Below are positions 34,362-42,508 of a stretch of 49,358 bases of DNA, piece by piece (positions within the stretch are counted from its first letter, which is position 1; every line of letters begins with the position of its first letter). Location of the stretch: assembly GCF_002939785.1 (NCBI RefSeq), contig NZ_MDEC01000037.1, forward strand, positions 1 through 49,358, written 5' to 3'. The translations under genes were made by a program, and so were the position numbers. A model generated the notes under the pieces. That model made no database searches, was not told the origin of the DNA, and was given only the letters and a program-made list of their open reading frames with translations. Source of the stretch: Xanthomonas codiaei. GTDB taxonomy: Bacteria > Pseudomonadota > Gammaproteobacteria > Xanthomonadales > Xanthomonadaceae.

Positions 34362-37300
34362 GCGCGCCCACCGTGACCGACCCGTATCTGCAGCTGCCGC
34401 TGGACGGCGTGCGCCTGATCGAAGCCAGCGCCGGCACCGGCAAGACCTTCACCCTGGCCACGTTGTTCACCCGCCTGGTGGTCGAGCGCGGCCTGCGCAT
34501 CGGCCAGATCCTGGCGGTGACCTTTACCGAGGCCGCCACCCAGGAATTGCGCCGGCGCATCCGCGAGCGCCTGGCGCTGGCCGCCACGCTGGTCCCCGAT
34601 GCGCCATCGCCTTTCGTAGGAGCGCACCCGGGCGCGACCGACCCGGCGCCCGCGGCTCCTGTAGGAGCGGCCCATGCCGCGACCGACCTCGCCGACAACC
34701 CGTCGCGGCCAGGGCCGCTCCTACAGGACGCCCCCGACGTCCTGCTCACCCGCGCCATCCTCGCCACGCACCTGGCCGCCGGCACCGAGACCCCCGCCGC
34801 GCTGCACCGCCGCCTGCAGCAGGCCGTGGAAGAAATCGACCTGGCCGCGGTATTCACCATCCACGGTTTCTGCGCGCGCGTGCTGCGCGAACACGCACTG
34901 GAAAGCGGCCAGGCCTTCGCCGCCCCGCAGCTGCTCGCCAACGACCGCGAACTGCTGGGCGAAGTGGCCGCCGACCTGTGGCGCCAGCGTGCCGCCGATC
35001 CGGCGATGGCCGAAGACCTGATCGCCCTGTGGTCGGGCGGCCCGCCAGCACTGGCCACGGATCTGCGCGCCTTGCTGCGCCATACCGCGCTGCTGCCGGC
35101 AGTCTCTCCCGACAGCGACGATGCCGCCGCCTTGCTGCAGGCCGTGAATGCTGCCAGCCACGCCCTGGCGGCCGCCTTCCAGGCGCAGGGCACGGCGTTT
35201 TTCGAGGCATTGATGGCGGCCATCGACGGCGGCGTGCTGAGCAAGGTCAGCTACAAACCCGACTGGCTCACTGCGCTGTGGCACTGGTTCGAGGATTTCG
35301 CGGCGGCACCGTCGCAGGACAGCGCACCGCATCCCAAGCTGATCAAGTTGACCGCGGCCGAACTAGCATCTGGCACCAACAAGAAATTCGTCGATCGCAC
35401 CCCGGCCTCGCCGCTGAGCCACGCCATCGATGGCTATCTCACCGCGCTGGCCGGTGTCGAACAATGGCGGACACGCCGCCGCATCCGCCTGCTGCACGCC
35501 CTGCGCGAAGACGCCATCGCCCGGCTGGCCCTGCTCAAGCGCCAGCGCCGCGTGCAGACCTACGACGACCTGGTCGACGGCGTGGCGCAGGCGCTGGAAG
35601 GCCCGCAGGCCGACGCGCTGGTCAGGCGCCTGCGCGCGCAATACGCCATCGCGCTGGTGGACGAATTCCAGGACACCGACGACCGCCAGTGGGCGATCTT
35701 CTCCAGCGTGTTCGGCAACGGCGCGCTCGCGCAGGCGGCCGAATTCGCGCCGTCGCTGTTTCTGATCGGCGACCCCAAGCAGGCCATCTATGGCTTTCGC
35801 GGCGGCGATGTGCGCACCTATCTGGCCGCGGCGATCAGCGCCGAACCGGCCCCGCCGCTGAGCCACAATTTCCGCTCGCGCCCCGGCGTGCTGGCGGCGA
35901 TCGACGCGCTGTACGCGCAGGCCGGCTACACCGACGCCTTCCTCACCGACGGCATCGCCTTCCATCCGGTGCAGCCGGGCACCAAGCGCCTGGACACCGA
36001 CCTGCAACGCGACGGTGCCACCGCCCCGGCGCTGACGCTGTGGCGTGCGCCAGAGCCGCCACCGCCTGCGAAAGGAAAACCCAAGCCCTGGAGCGCCGGC
36101 CGCGCCCGCGAGCTGGCCACCGCCGCCTGCGTGGCCGCGATCCGCGGCTGGCTGGCCGCTGGCCGCGACGGCACCGCCACCATCAACGCACTTCCGGTGC
36201 AGGCCGGTGACATCGCGGTGCTGGTGCGCAGCCATGGCGAGGCCACCCGCATCCAGCAGGCGCTGGGCGCGGTGGGCATTCCCGCGGTGGCCGCCGGCAA
36301 GCAGAGCCTGTTCGCCACCGACGAAGCACTTGAAGTGCTGGCACTGCTGCAGGCCCTGCTCGACCCGGGCGACGACAGCCGCCTGCGCGCCGCACTGGCC
36401 ACGGTGCTGATCGGGCAGGACGCCATCGCCATCGCCACCCTGGAACACGACGGCGAGCGGCATCGCCGCTGGCAGCAGCAGGCGCTGGACTGGCGCGAAC
36501 GCTGGCAACGCGGCGGCCCGCTGGCGCTGATCGGCGAACTCGGCGCCGCGCACGGACAGCGCCTGCTGGCCCTGGTCGATGGCGAACGCCGCCTCACCAA
36601 TTACCTGCAACTGGCCGAACTGCTGCAGGAAGCCGACGCGCGCGCACTCGGCCCGCACGGCCTGGTCGACTGGCTGGCGCGCCGCATCGCCAATGCCGAC
36701 GACAACGACGAAGCGCAGCAACTGCGGTTGGAATCGGATGCGCGCCGCGTGCAGATCGTCACCCTGCACAAGAGCAAGGGCCTGGAATACCCGCTGGTGT
36801 TCCTGCCCTACATCGGCATCGGCCGTAGCGACAAGGGCGCTGGCCGCCATTGCGTGGTGCATGCGCCGCAGACCGGCCGCCAGCTGCACTGGAACGTGTC
36901 CAAGTGGAGCCGCGACGACGACCCGGCCTGGAGCGCGGCCGAAGCGGCCTGGAAGCAGGAACAACGCGCCGAAGACGCGCGCCTGCTGTATGTCGGCCTG
37001 ACCCGCGCCGAGCACGCGCTGTGGATCGCCAGCGGCAGTTTCCACCAGCACGAACGCACGCCGTTGGCCGGCATGCTGCGTGCGCTCGATGCACTGCAGG
37101 GTGCGGTCGGCGAGGGCGTGGTGGTGGTCGACACGACAACCCCGCCGGCCGAGTTGCCACGCCTGCCACCACCGCCCGAGGCGCAGGTGCCGCCTGCGCG
37201 CATCCCGCAGCGGCAGATCGCCCCGGACTGGTGGGTCTACAGCTTCACCCAGCTGGCCAACGCCGACGCCGGCACCGCCACCGACCCGATGGCCAGCGCC

Positions 37301-38332
37301 ACCGTGGTGGGCAGTGGCGGCACCGACGAACCCGCCAGCGACGCCGCGGCCGCGGTCACCGAGGCCGAACCGTTCGATCCGCGCTTTGCCGGCAACCGCT
37401 TCGGCGTGGTGATGCACGACGTGTTCGAGCGTTGCGACTTCGCCGCCTGGCAGCACTGGCGCCCCGGCGACCCCGCGCCTGAGGGCCAGGTCGCCCCGAT
37501 CATCGACGCCCTGCAACGCGGCGGCTACGCGCAGGACGAGCTCGATGACGGCCTGCGCATGCTCACCGCGCTGATCGGCAACACCCTCACCGTGACCCTG
37601 CCCGAAGGCACCACCCTGGCCGCCGTGCCCGAGCCGCAGCGCCGCAACGAAATGGAATTCCACTTCGCCATGCAGCCCACCCGCGTGGACGCGCTGCTGG
37701 CCCTGCTGCATCGTTTCGAGGTGGTCGGCGACCGCCAGGCCTTCGGCGCACGCCAGCGCCTGGAAGGCCTGATGACCGGCCTGATCGATCTCACCTACAC
37801 CGTCGACGGCCGCTGGTACGTGCTGGACTACAAATCCAACCGCCTGCCCAGCTACGAACCCGACGCCCTGGCTCGCGCCATGGCGCACAGCGAATACACC
37901 CTGCAGGCACTGATCTACACCGTGGCGCTGCACCGCTGGCTGCGCTTCCGCCTGGGCGAGGCCTACGACTACGCCCGCGACTTCGGCGGCGTGCGCTACC
38001 TGTTCTGCCGCGGCCTGGATGCGTCACGCCAGGACACGGACGAGGCCGTGCCGAATGCCATGCCCGCACCGGCTGCCGGGGCCGACGCTCCACGCGACGG
38101 AGCGTCCGCACCCGGCGTCTACGCCTGGCGCTTCGACCCGGCGTTGGTCCATGCGCTGGATGCCCTGTTCGCCGGCAAGCCGAAAGATCCCGGTCCTAGC
38201 AACACCCCACAATCCCCTTCCTCCCAGCAGAGCGACGCCTCAAAGCCCCTCTCCCCCCGGGACCTCGGTCCCCTTCAAGGGGAGAGGGGTTGGGGTGAGG
38301 GCGCGTCCGCCCCGGGAACCCCCACCGCATGA
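34358..38332 (+). CDS. recB: RecBCD subunit RecB (helicase-nuclease)
   Basis: 1324 residues, longer than E. coli RecB (1180). Walker A LIEASAGTGKTFTLATL (about 22-38), motif Ia AVTFTEAATQELRRRIRERL, motif II IALVDEFQDTDDRQW, motif V VQIVTLHKSKGLEYPLVFLP, motif VI LLYVGLTRAEHALWI. The C-terminal nuclease has VMHDVFE, GLMTGLIDLTYTVDG and WYVLDYKSNRL (Asp/Asp/Lys metal-binding set). Two insertions are encoded by repeats: about residues 83-126 (a REPIN-like element, right after motif Ia) and the last about 30 residues, after the natural end near DALFAGKPK (a CCCCTCTCCCC palindrome). Both keep the frame. The stop overlaps the recD start (ATGA). Confidence 0.93.
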   Translation: MSAPTVTDPYLQLPLDGVRLIEASAGTGKTFTLATLFTRLVVERGLRIGQILAVTFTEAATQELRRRIRERLALAATLVPDAPSPFVGAHPGATDPAPAAPVGAAHAATDLADNPSRPGPLLQDAPDVLLTRAILATHLAAGTETPAALHRRLQQAVEEIDLAAVFTIHGFCARVLREHALESGQAFAAPQLLANDRELLGEVAADLWRQRAADPAMAEDLIALWSGGPPALATDLRALLRHTALLPAVSPDSDDAAALLQAVNAASHALAAAFQAQGTAFFEALMAAIDGGVLSKVSYKPDWLTALWHWFEDFAAAPSQDSAPHPKLIKLTAAELASGTNKKFVDRTPASPLSHAIDGYLTALAGVEQWRTRRRIRLLHALREDAIARLALLKRQRRVQTYDDLVDGVAQALEGPQADALVRRLRAQYAIALVDEFQDTDDRQWAIFSSVFGNGALAQAAEFAPSLFLIGDPKQAIYGFRGGDVRTYLAAAISAEPAPPLSHNFRSRPGVLAAIDALYAQAGYTDAFLTDGIAFHPVQPGTKRLDTDLQRDGATAPALTLWRAPEPPPPAKGKPKPWSAGRARELATAACVAAIRGWLAAGRDGTATINALPVQAGDIAVLVRSHGEATRIQQALGAVGIPAVAAGKQSLFATDEALEVLALLQALLDPGDDSRLRAALATVLIGQDAIAIATLEHDGERHRRWQQQALDWRERWQRGGPLALIGELGAAHGQRLLALVDGERRLTNYLQLAELLQEADARALGPHGLVDWLARRIANADDNDEAQQLRLESDARRVQIVTLHKSKGLEYPLVFLPYIGIGRSDKGAGRHCVVHAPQTGRQLHWNVSKWSRDDDPAWSAAEAAWKQEQRAEDARLLYVGLTRAEHALWIASGSFHQHERTPLAGMLRALDALQGAVGEGVVVVDTTTPPAELPRLPPPPEAQVPPARIPQRQIAPDWWVYSFTQLANADAGTATDPMASATVVGSGGTDEPASDAAAAVTEAEPFDPRFAGNRFGVVMHDVFERCDFAAWQHWRPGDPAPEGQVAPIIDALQRGGYAQDELDDGLRMLTALIGNTLTVTLPEGTTLAAVPEPQRRNEMEFHFAMQPTRVDALLALLHRFEVVGDRQAFGARQRLEGLMTGLIDLTYTVDGRWYVLDYKSNRLPSYEPDALARAMAHSEYTLQALIYTVALHRWLRFRLGEAYDYARDFGGVRYLFCRGLDASRQDTDEAVPNAMPAPAAGADAPRDGASAPGVYAWRFDPALVHALDALFAGKPKDPGPSNTPQSPSSQQSDASKPLSPRDLGPLQGERGWGEGASAPGTPTA
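34614..34728. repeat. REPIN-like REP cluster inside the recB coding sequence
   Basis: Three REP units of the GTAGGAGCG(n)CGCGACC type. Unit 1 is at 34614-34640, unit 2 at 34655-34684 (TCCTGTAGGAGCGGCCC...), unit 3 inverted at 34702-34728 (...GGGCCGCTCCTACAGGA). Units 2 and 3 begin and end with a perfect 17-bp inverted repeat, the arrangement of a REPIN. It is read in frame as PFVGAHPGATDPAPAAPVG and AAHAATDLADNPSRPGPLLQ. Confidence 0.88.
38246..38302. repeat. Palindromic repeat encoding the RecB C-terminal tail
   Basis: CCCCTCTCCCC (38246-38256) and its perfect complement GGGGAGAGGGG (38279-38289) bracket a GGGACCTCGGTCCC inner palindrome; TTGGGGTGAGGG follows. It is read in frame as KPLSPRDLGPLQGERGWGEG at the end of RecB, about 30 bp before the overlapping recD start. 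Confidence 0.85.
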
Positions 38333-40854
38333 CCCCCACGAGCCTGCTCACCGCCCTCCACCAGGCCGGCGCCCTGCGCACGCTGGACGTAGCCTTCGCG
38401 CAAAGCCTGCAACGGCTTGCCCCAGACACCGACCCACAGGTCCTGGCCGGCGCCGCGCTCGCCTCGCTGGCCGTCACCAGCGGCCACGCCGGGCTGGACC
38501 CGGCTCGCGCCGCCATGCTGCTGGACCCACGCGATGGTCCCCCGCCCACCTTGCCGGACCCCGCCGACTGGCAACGCGTGCTCGCCGCCTCGCGCTGGGT
38601 CGACCAACCCGCGCCCGATCAGCCCGCCGCCGCAGACCGCCCGCTGGTGCTCGAGCATGGCCTGCTCTACCTGCGTCGCTATCGCGAATACGAACGCCGC
38701 CTGGCGCTGGGCCTGCAGCGCATCGCCGCCCAGCCCATGCCCGCGTTCGACGCCGCGGCGCTGGCACCGCTGTTCGCGCAGTTGTTCCCGAACGCAGCCG
38801 CCTCATCCCCTCTCCCCCCGGGAGAGGGTGCCCGAAGGGCGGGTGAGGGTACGGGCCTGCCCGAGCCATCCATCGACCGCCAGGCCCAGGCCGCCGCGCT
38901 GGCCCTGCGCCGCGCGCTGCTGCTGGTCACCGGCGGCCCCGGCACCGGCAAGACCACCACCATCGCCCGCCTGCTATTGCTGCGCATTGCCCAGGCGCAG
39001 GCCTCCGGCCAGCCACTGCCCCGCATCGCCCTGGCCGCCCCCACCGGCCGCGCCGCCGAGCGCATGGCCGAGAGCCTGCGCCTGGCCGTGGCCCGCGCGA
39101 TGGAGCAGGGCCAGCCACCCCCCTCCGCCGCACCGACCCCGGACACGTCGCCTCTCACGTCTACCGCACCGCACCCAGACGCTTCCCCTCTCCCGCCTGC
39201 CGGACTGCACCCGGACACTTCCCCTCTCCCGTCTACCGCACCACACCCAAACACTTCCCCTCTCCCGCCTACCGCACCACACCCAAACACTTCCCCTCTC
39301 CCGCCTGCACCACACCCGGACGCTTCCCCTCTCCCGCCTGCACCACACCCGGACGCTTCCCCTCTCCCGCCTGCGGGAGAGGGTGCCCGCAGGGCGGGTG
39401 AGGGCAACTCCCCCACCGCCCCCTCCTGGACCACCGCCCTGCCCACCGGCGCCAGCACCCTGCATCGCCTGCTCGGCGTCATCCCCGATGCCCCGCAGTT
39501 CCGCCACACCGCCGACAACCCCTTGCCATTCGACCTGATCGTGGTCGACGAAGCCTCCATGGTCGACCTGCCACTGATGTGCAAGCTGGTCGAAGCCGTC
39601 GCCGACGGCACCCAGCTGATCCTGCTCGGCGACGCCGACCAGCTGCCCTCGGTGGAAGCCGGCGACGTGCTCGCCGCCATCCTGCAGGCCGCCGGCCCCG
39701 GCGATGCACTGCAGCCGGACGACGCCCACGCCCTGCAACCGCTGCTCGGCAGCACGCCTGTCGCCACGTCCACGCCTGCCCACACCGGTGGGCTCGCCGG
39801 CCACCGCGTGCACCTGCTGCGCGGCTACCGCCAGGCAGACGACTTCGCCCTGGCCCCACTGGCCGACGCCATCCGCGCCGGCGATGCCGACACCACGCTC
39901 GCCCTGCTGCGCAGCGGCGACCTGCCCGGCGTGCACTTCCACGAAGACGGCGACGACCCGCTCAGCGACGGCCGCGACGCGCTGTTCGCCCACTGGCGCG
40001 CGCTGGCCGACGCCACCGACCCGGCCGCCGCCCTGCGTGCAGCCGGGCGCCTGCGCCTGCTCACCGCCGTGCGCGCCGGCCCGCAGGGCGCGCGCGGCCT
40101 CAACGCCCGCATCGAACAACTGCTGGCCGACACCGGCGCCGGCACCCGCCGCCTGGGCAGCGGCGCGCCCTGGTTCCACGGCCGCCTGCTGCTGATCACC
40201 GAAAACAGCTACCGCCACGGCCTGTTCAACGGCGATGTCGGCATCTGCTTGCACAGCGAGGCGAACCGCTCTCCGGGCCCAAACGACGCGAATTTCTTCG
40301 CAGGGCACAGCGAAGCACATCCATCGTCGGAACGACGCGCAGCGGATCCCTCGGCTGCGCGAAGCGCCACAGGCGCCGCGCCGCCGTCCGGCGACCAAGC
40401 GCCCTCGTCCTGGCCAGGCCAACCTTCCGGCAGCCCGCACCGCCACGCTGCCGGCGCCGAGCGCCGTGCGCAAGGCCCGTTGGTCGCCTGGTTCGCAGGC
40501 GACGGCGACGGCCAGGTGCGCGGCTTCCACCCCGCCGCCTTGCCGGCCCACGAAAGCGCCTTCGCCATGACCGTGCACAAGGCCCAGGGCAGCGAATTCG
40601 ACACCGTGTGGCTGCAGCTGCCCACCCGCGACGCCCGCGTGCTCAGCCGCGAACTGCTCTACACCGGCATCACCCGCGCCCGCCGCGCCCTGCACCTGGC
40701 CGGCAGCGAAGCGGTCATCCGCGCCGCACTCGCAAGGCACGCCGCTCGGATCTCTGGGCTGGCGTGGCGATTGGGTGCGCAGCAGCAGGCGGTACCCGCC
40801 AAGCCAGCAACAGAACCACCCACTGTCATGCCCGTGCAGGGGTCGTTGTTCTGA
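38329..40854 (+). CDS. recD: RecBCD subunit RecD (helicase) with repeat-derived insertions
   Basis: 841 residues against 608 in E. coli. Walker A LVTGGPGTGKTTTIARLL (about 200-217), motif Ia RIALAAPTGRAAERMAESL, ASTLHRLLGVIPDAPQF, motif II LIVVDEASMVDLPLM, FAMTVHKAQGSEFDTVWLQL and ELLYTGITRARRALHLAGS are all intact, so it should be an active 5'-3' helicase. The extra length is mostly three insertions: about 159-175 (SPLPPGEGARRAGEG), about 270-360 (seven PHPxxSPLPPA units, then GEGARRAGEG again) and about 644-715 (between NGDVGICL and LVAWFAGD). The first two are nucleotide repeats. ATG 38329 overlaps the recB stop. Confidence 0.92.
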   Translation: MTPTSLLTALHQAGALRTLDVAFAQSLQRLAPDTDPQVLAGAALASLAVTSGHAGLDPARAAMLLDPRDGPPPTLPDPADWQRVLAASRWVDQPAPDQPAAADRPLVLEHGLLYLRRYREYERRLALGLQRIAAQPMPAFDAAALAPLFAQLFPNAAASSPLPPGEGARRAGEGTGLPEPSIDRQAQAAALALRRALLLVTGGPGTGKTTTIARLLLLRIAQAQASGQPLPRIALAAPTGRAAERMAESLRLAVARAMEQGQPPPSAAPTPDTSPLTSTAPHPDASPLPPAGLHPDTSPLPSTAPHPNTSPLPPTAPHPNTSPLPPAPHPDASPLPPAPHPDASPLPPAGEGARRAGEGNSPTAPSWTTALPTGASTLHRLLGVIPDAPQFRHTADNPLPFDLIVVDEASMVDLPLMCKLVEAVADGTQLILLGDADQLPSVEAGDVLAAILQAAGPGDALQPDDAHALQPLLGSTPVATSTPAHTGGLAGHRVHLLRGYRQADDFALAPLADAIRAGDADTTLALLRSGDLPGVHFHEDGDDPLSDGRDALFAHWRALADATDPAAALRAAGRLRLLTAVRAGPQGARGLNARIEQLLADTGAGTRRLGSGAPWFHGRLLLITENSYRHGLFNGDVGICLHSEANRSPGPNDANFFAGHSEAHPSSERRAADPSAARSATGAAPPSGDQAPSSWPGQPSGSPHRHAAGAERRAQGPLVAWFAGDGDGQVRGFHPAALPAHESAFAMTVHKAQGSEFDTVWLQLPTRDARVLSRELLYTGITRARRALHLAGSEAVIRAALARHAARISGLAWRLGAQQQAVPAKPATEPPTVMPVQGSLF
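38808..38853. repeat. CTCCC/GGGAG palindrome inside recD, first copy
   Basis: CCCTCTCCC (38808-38816) and GGGAGAGGG (38820-38828), followed by GCCCGAAGGGC and GGGTGAGGG. Same module as in the spacer at 12.7-13.1 kb. It is read in frame as PLPPGEGARRAGEG just before Walker A. Confidence 0.88.
39136..39407. repeat. Tandem repeat array (about 7 units of 33-39 bp) plus palindrome inside recD
   Basis: Seven degenerate units of the form CACCCxGACxCTTCCCCTCT + CCCGCCTxC from 39136 to about 39371. The last two are identical 33-mers, and two others are nearly identical 36-mers. The array runs directly into CTCCCGCCTGCGGGAGAGGG, then TGCCCGCAGGGCGGGTGAGG, the same palindrome as at 38808. Each unit ends with the left arm of that palindrome, so the array looks like repeated duplication of the palindrome's left edge. 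All unit lengths are multiples of three. Confidence 0.9.
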
Positions 40855-40897
40855 TGAAGGGTGTTGAACGAAAGTTGAGTTACAGCAAGAGCTAGTT

Positions 40898-40986
40898 ATC
40901 CGAAATTTTCGGATGACTGCTGCCTACGGAAGCTGACGACCATCCAGCCATAACGGCTTGCGTCATATGACGGGTCGCGTTATGGT
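40898..40986 (+). promoter_or_regulatory. higBA promoter with two operator-like palindromes
   Basis: TTGCGT (40958-40963), 17-bp spacer, TATGGT (40981-40986), then the higB ATG only 6 bp later, so the message would be leaderless or nearly so. CGTCATATGACG (40961-40972), a perfect palindrome, overlaps the -35 box and spacer. ATCCGAAA-T-TTTCGGAT (40898-40914) is a perfect 8-bp inverted repeat further up. Either could bind the HigA antitoxin for autorepression. Confidence 0.6.
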
Positions 40987-40992
40987 TGCTGC

Positions 40993-41274
40993 ATGATCAG
41001 GAGCTTTATCGACAAGGAAGCCGAAAAGATCTGGCTGGGTGAGCGCTCCCGCCGGTTGCCGGCCGACATCCAGTCGGTCGCGCGCCGCAAGTTGCGCATG
41101 CTCAACGCTGCCGCGCACCTCGACGATCTGCGCATTCCACCCGCCAACCGGCTGGAAGCGTTGAAGGGCGAGCGGCGCGGGCAGTACAGCATCCGGATCA
41201 ACGATCAGTGGCGCATCTGCTTCCGATGGATGCAGGGCGATGTCGCCGAGGTCGAAATTGTCGATTACCACTGA
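40993..41274 (+). CDS. higB: HigB/RelE-family toxin (ribosome-dependent mRNA interferase)
   Basis: 93 residues, standard size. IRSFIDKEAEKIWLGERSRR is the typical HigB start; later LDDLRIPPANRLEALKGERR and GQYSIRINDQWRICFRW are the RelE-fold core with conserved Arg and basic residues, and it ends VEIVDYH, the conserved HigB C-terminus. HigB cleaves mRNA on the ribosome. As in other higBA loci the toxin gene comes first, 16 bp before the antitoxin gene. The pair sits just past recD, at the beginning of a variable stretch. Confidence 0.93.
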   Translation: MIRSFIDKEAEKIWLGERSRRLPADIQSVARRKLRMLNAAAHLDDLRIPPANRLEALKGERRGQYSIRINDQWRICFRWMQGDVAEVEIVDYH

Positions 41275-41290
41275 GCACAGGCATCTGCCC

Positions 41291-41581
41291 ATGACAGTCC
41301 TACCCAACATTCATCCAGGCGAAATCCTGCTCGAAGAGTTTCTCGAGCCACTGGGCATCAGCCAGAACGCGCTGGCGCGCGCAACCGGCGTGCCGCCGCG
41401 CCGCATCAATGAAATCGTACTGGGCAAGCGCGGTATCACCGCCGATACCGCCGTGCGTCTGGCTGCAGCGTTGGGAACCACCGAGCGCTTCTGGCTGGGC
41501 CTGCAAGCCGATTACGAACTGGAACAAGCGCATCGTGCGCTGGGCGACCTGCCGGCTCGCATCAAGCGCCTGGCGGCGTGA
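41291..41581 (+). CDS. higA: HigA-family antitoxin (HTH)
   Basis: 96 residues starting MTVLPNIHPGEILLEEFLEP, the family's signature N-terminus (HPGEIL.EEFL.P). A helix-turn-helix follows: ISQNALARATGVPPRRINEI, VLGKRGITADTAVRLAAALG. It ends TERFWLGLQADYELEQAHRA and LGDLPARIKRLAA, which contact the toxin in homologues. HigA neutralises HigB and represses the operon, probably at the palindromes upstream of higB. Start ATG 41291 is preferred to an in-frame upstream start inside higB because the conserved sequence begins there. Confidence 0.93.
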   Translation: MTVLPNIHPGEILLEEFLEPLGISQNALARATGVPPRRINEIVLGKRGITADTAVRLAAALGTTERFWLGLQADYELEQAHRALGDLPARIKRLAA

Positions 41582-41720
41582 TACGGATTTTTTCGACATA
41601 GTTATTGAACAACGTATCTGACGCGATGCCATCAACTTCTCACCCCGTGTTTTCTAGTTGGGGCGATGACAAGCCCAGCCCTGCTGATGCACGGACTGGC
41701 CCGCATTCGAAGGCGATGAA

Positions 41721-42407
41721 TTGACACCAATCCTGAGAACTTCACTGCTCGGCGTAGCTTTTATAGGGGTGGCACTGGGAGCCACTTCGGTGACTTCCTA
41801 TGTTGCGGAGATAGCAGAACAGCCCGCATTGCAGCAGCCACCTGCGGCACTATCAAAAGATGACGTGATCCGGATCTGGACGGCGATCGCTGATCAGCGC
41901 TATCCCGTCTACCTTTCGGCGCAGGACTTTGAAAATCCCTCCGCACAGGGGAGGCGCAAGCCGGTGATGTTGCTCGATCGATCTACCCCGACCTGCGCAG
42001 GCGGCAGAGCGCAGCAGGTATGTGACTCGAACCTGGATCAAAAGCTGCTCTCATCTGCTGCCGCCGATGCATTCGTATCAAAGCAGGCAAGGCAGACATT
42101 GTTGCTGGCAAATACGGCCCAGGTGGACGTACGGCTGCCCGACAGTATCTATATTCGAACGGCGTCGACAGCTCAGGTCGATGCCCTGCTGGTCGATATC
42201 AACTGGTCCAATTTCTACAAGGCCTTCCCGGGAACAGCGGGATATCTGCGAATAAGCGTGCCGGTTCCCGTCGACAGTGGACCGCGTTCCCTGGTATATG
42301 CCGAACAACGTTGCCACGGACGATGTGGCACGGGCATGCTTTATCTTCTGACCCGCGCGGAAAATGGGTGGAAGATCACCAACCGTCTTGAGCTATGGGT
42401 GACCTGA
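41721..42407 (+). CDS. Hypothetical exported or membrane-anchored protein
   Basis: 228 residues if the TTG at 41721 (LTPILRTSLLGVAFIGVALG) is the start; no ATG in this frame precedes the hydrophobic segment, and an ATG at 41716 in another frame ends at once in TGA. One N-terminal hydrophobic helix (about 7-28) suggests a signal or anchor. The remainder is mixed, with DDVIRIWTAIADQRYPVYLS, two Cys around residues 92 and 101 (TCAGGRAQQVCDS), NWSNFYKAFPGTAGYLRIS and a Cys pair late (RCHGRCGTGMLYLL), which suggests disulfides in the periplasm. I recognise no family. Base composition is a little lower in GC than neighbours, consistent with transferred DNA. Confidence 0.6.
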   Translation: MTPILRTSLLGVAFIGVALGATSVTSYVAEIAEQPALQQPPAALSKDDVIRIWTAIADQRYPVYLSAQDFENPSAQGRRKPVMLLDRSTPTCAGGRAQQVCDSNLDQKLLSSAAADAFVSKQARQTLLLANTAQVDVRLPDSIYIRTASTAQVDALLVDINWSNFYKAFPGTAGYLRISVPVPVDSGPRSLVYAEQRCHGRCGTGMLYLLTRAENGWKITNRLELWVT

Positions 42408-42508
42408 GCGGGGATGGCATCGCTGTCCAAAAAGTAGGCCCGGAGATGTCACCGCCGCAATGAAGACGTGAATCTGCCCCATTCTGGCCCAGGAACAGGA
42501 CCACACCC

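Noticed and set aside
36180..36400. Possible separate gene opposite recB
   Set aside because: Short Arg/Pro/Ala-rich frames without start signals, typical of antisense shadows of GC-rich coding DNA.
38329..39410. CRISPR array suggested by regularly spaced repeats in recD
   Set aside because: Units are directly adjacent with no spacers, are coding in frame with a real protein and are derived from a neighbouring palindrome. No cas genes in the window.
40855..40915. Intrinsic terminator of recD at the ATCCGAAA palindrome
   Set aside because: The 8-bp arms are separated by one base and are not GC-rich or followed by a T-run. An operator is more likely.
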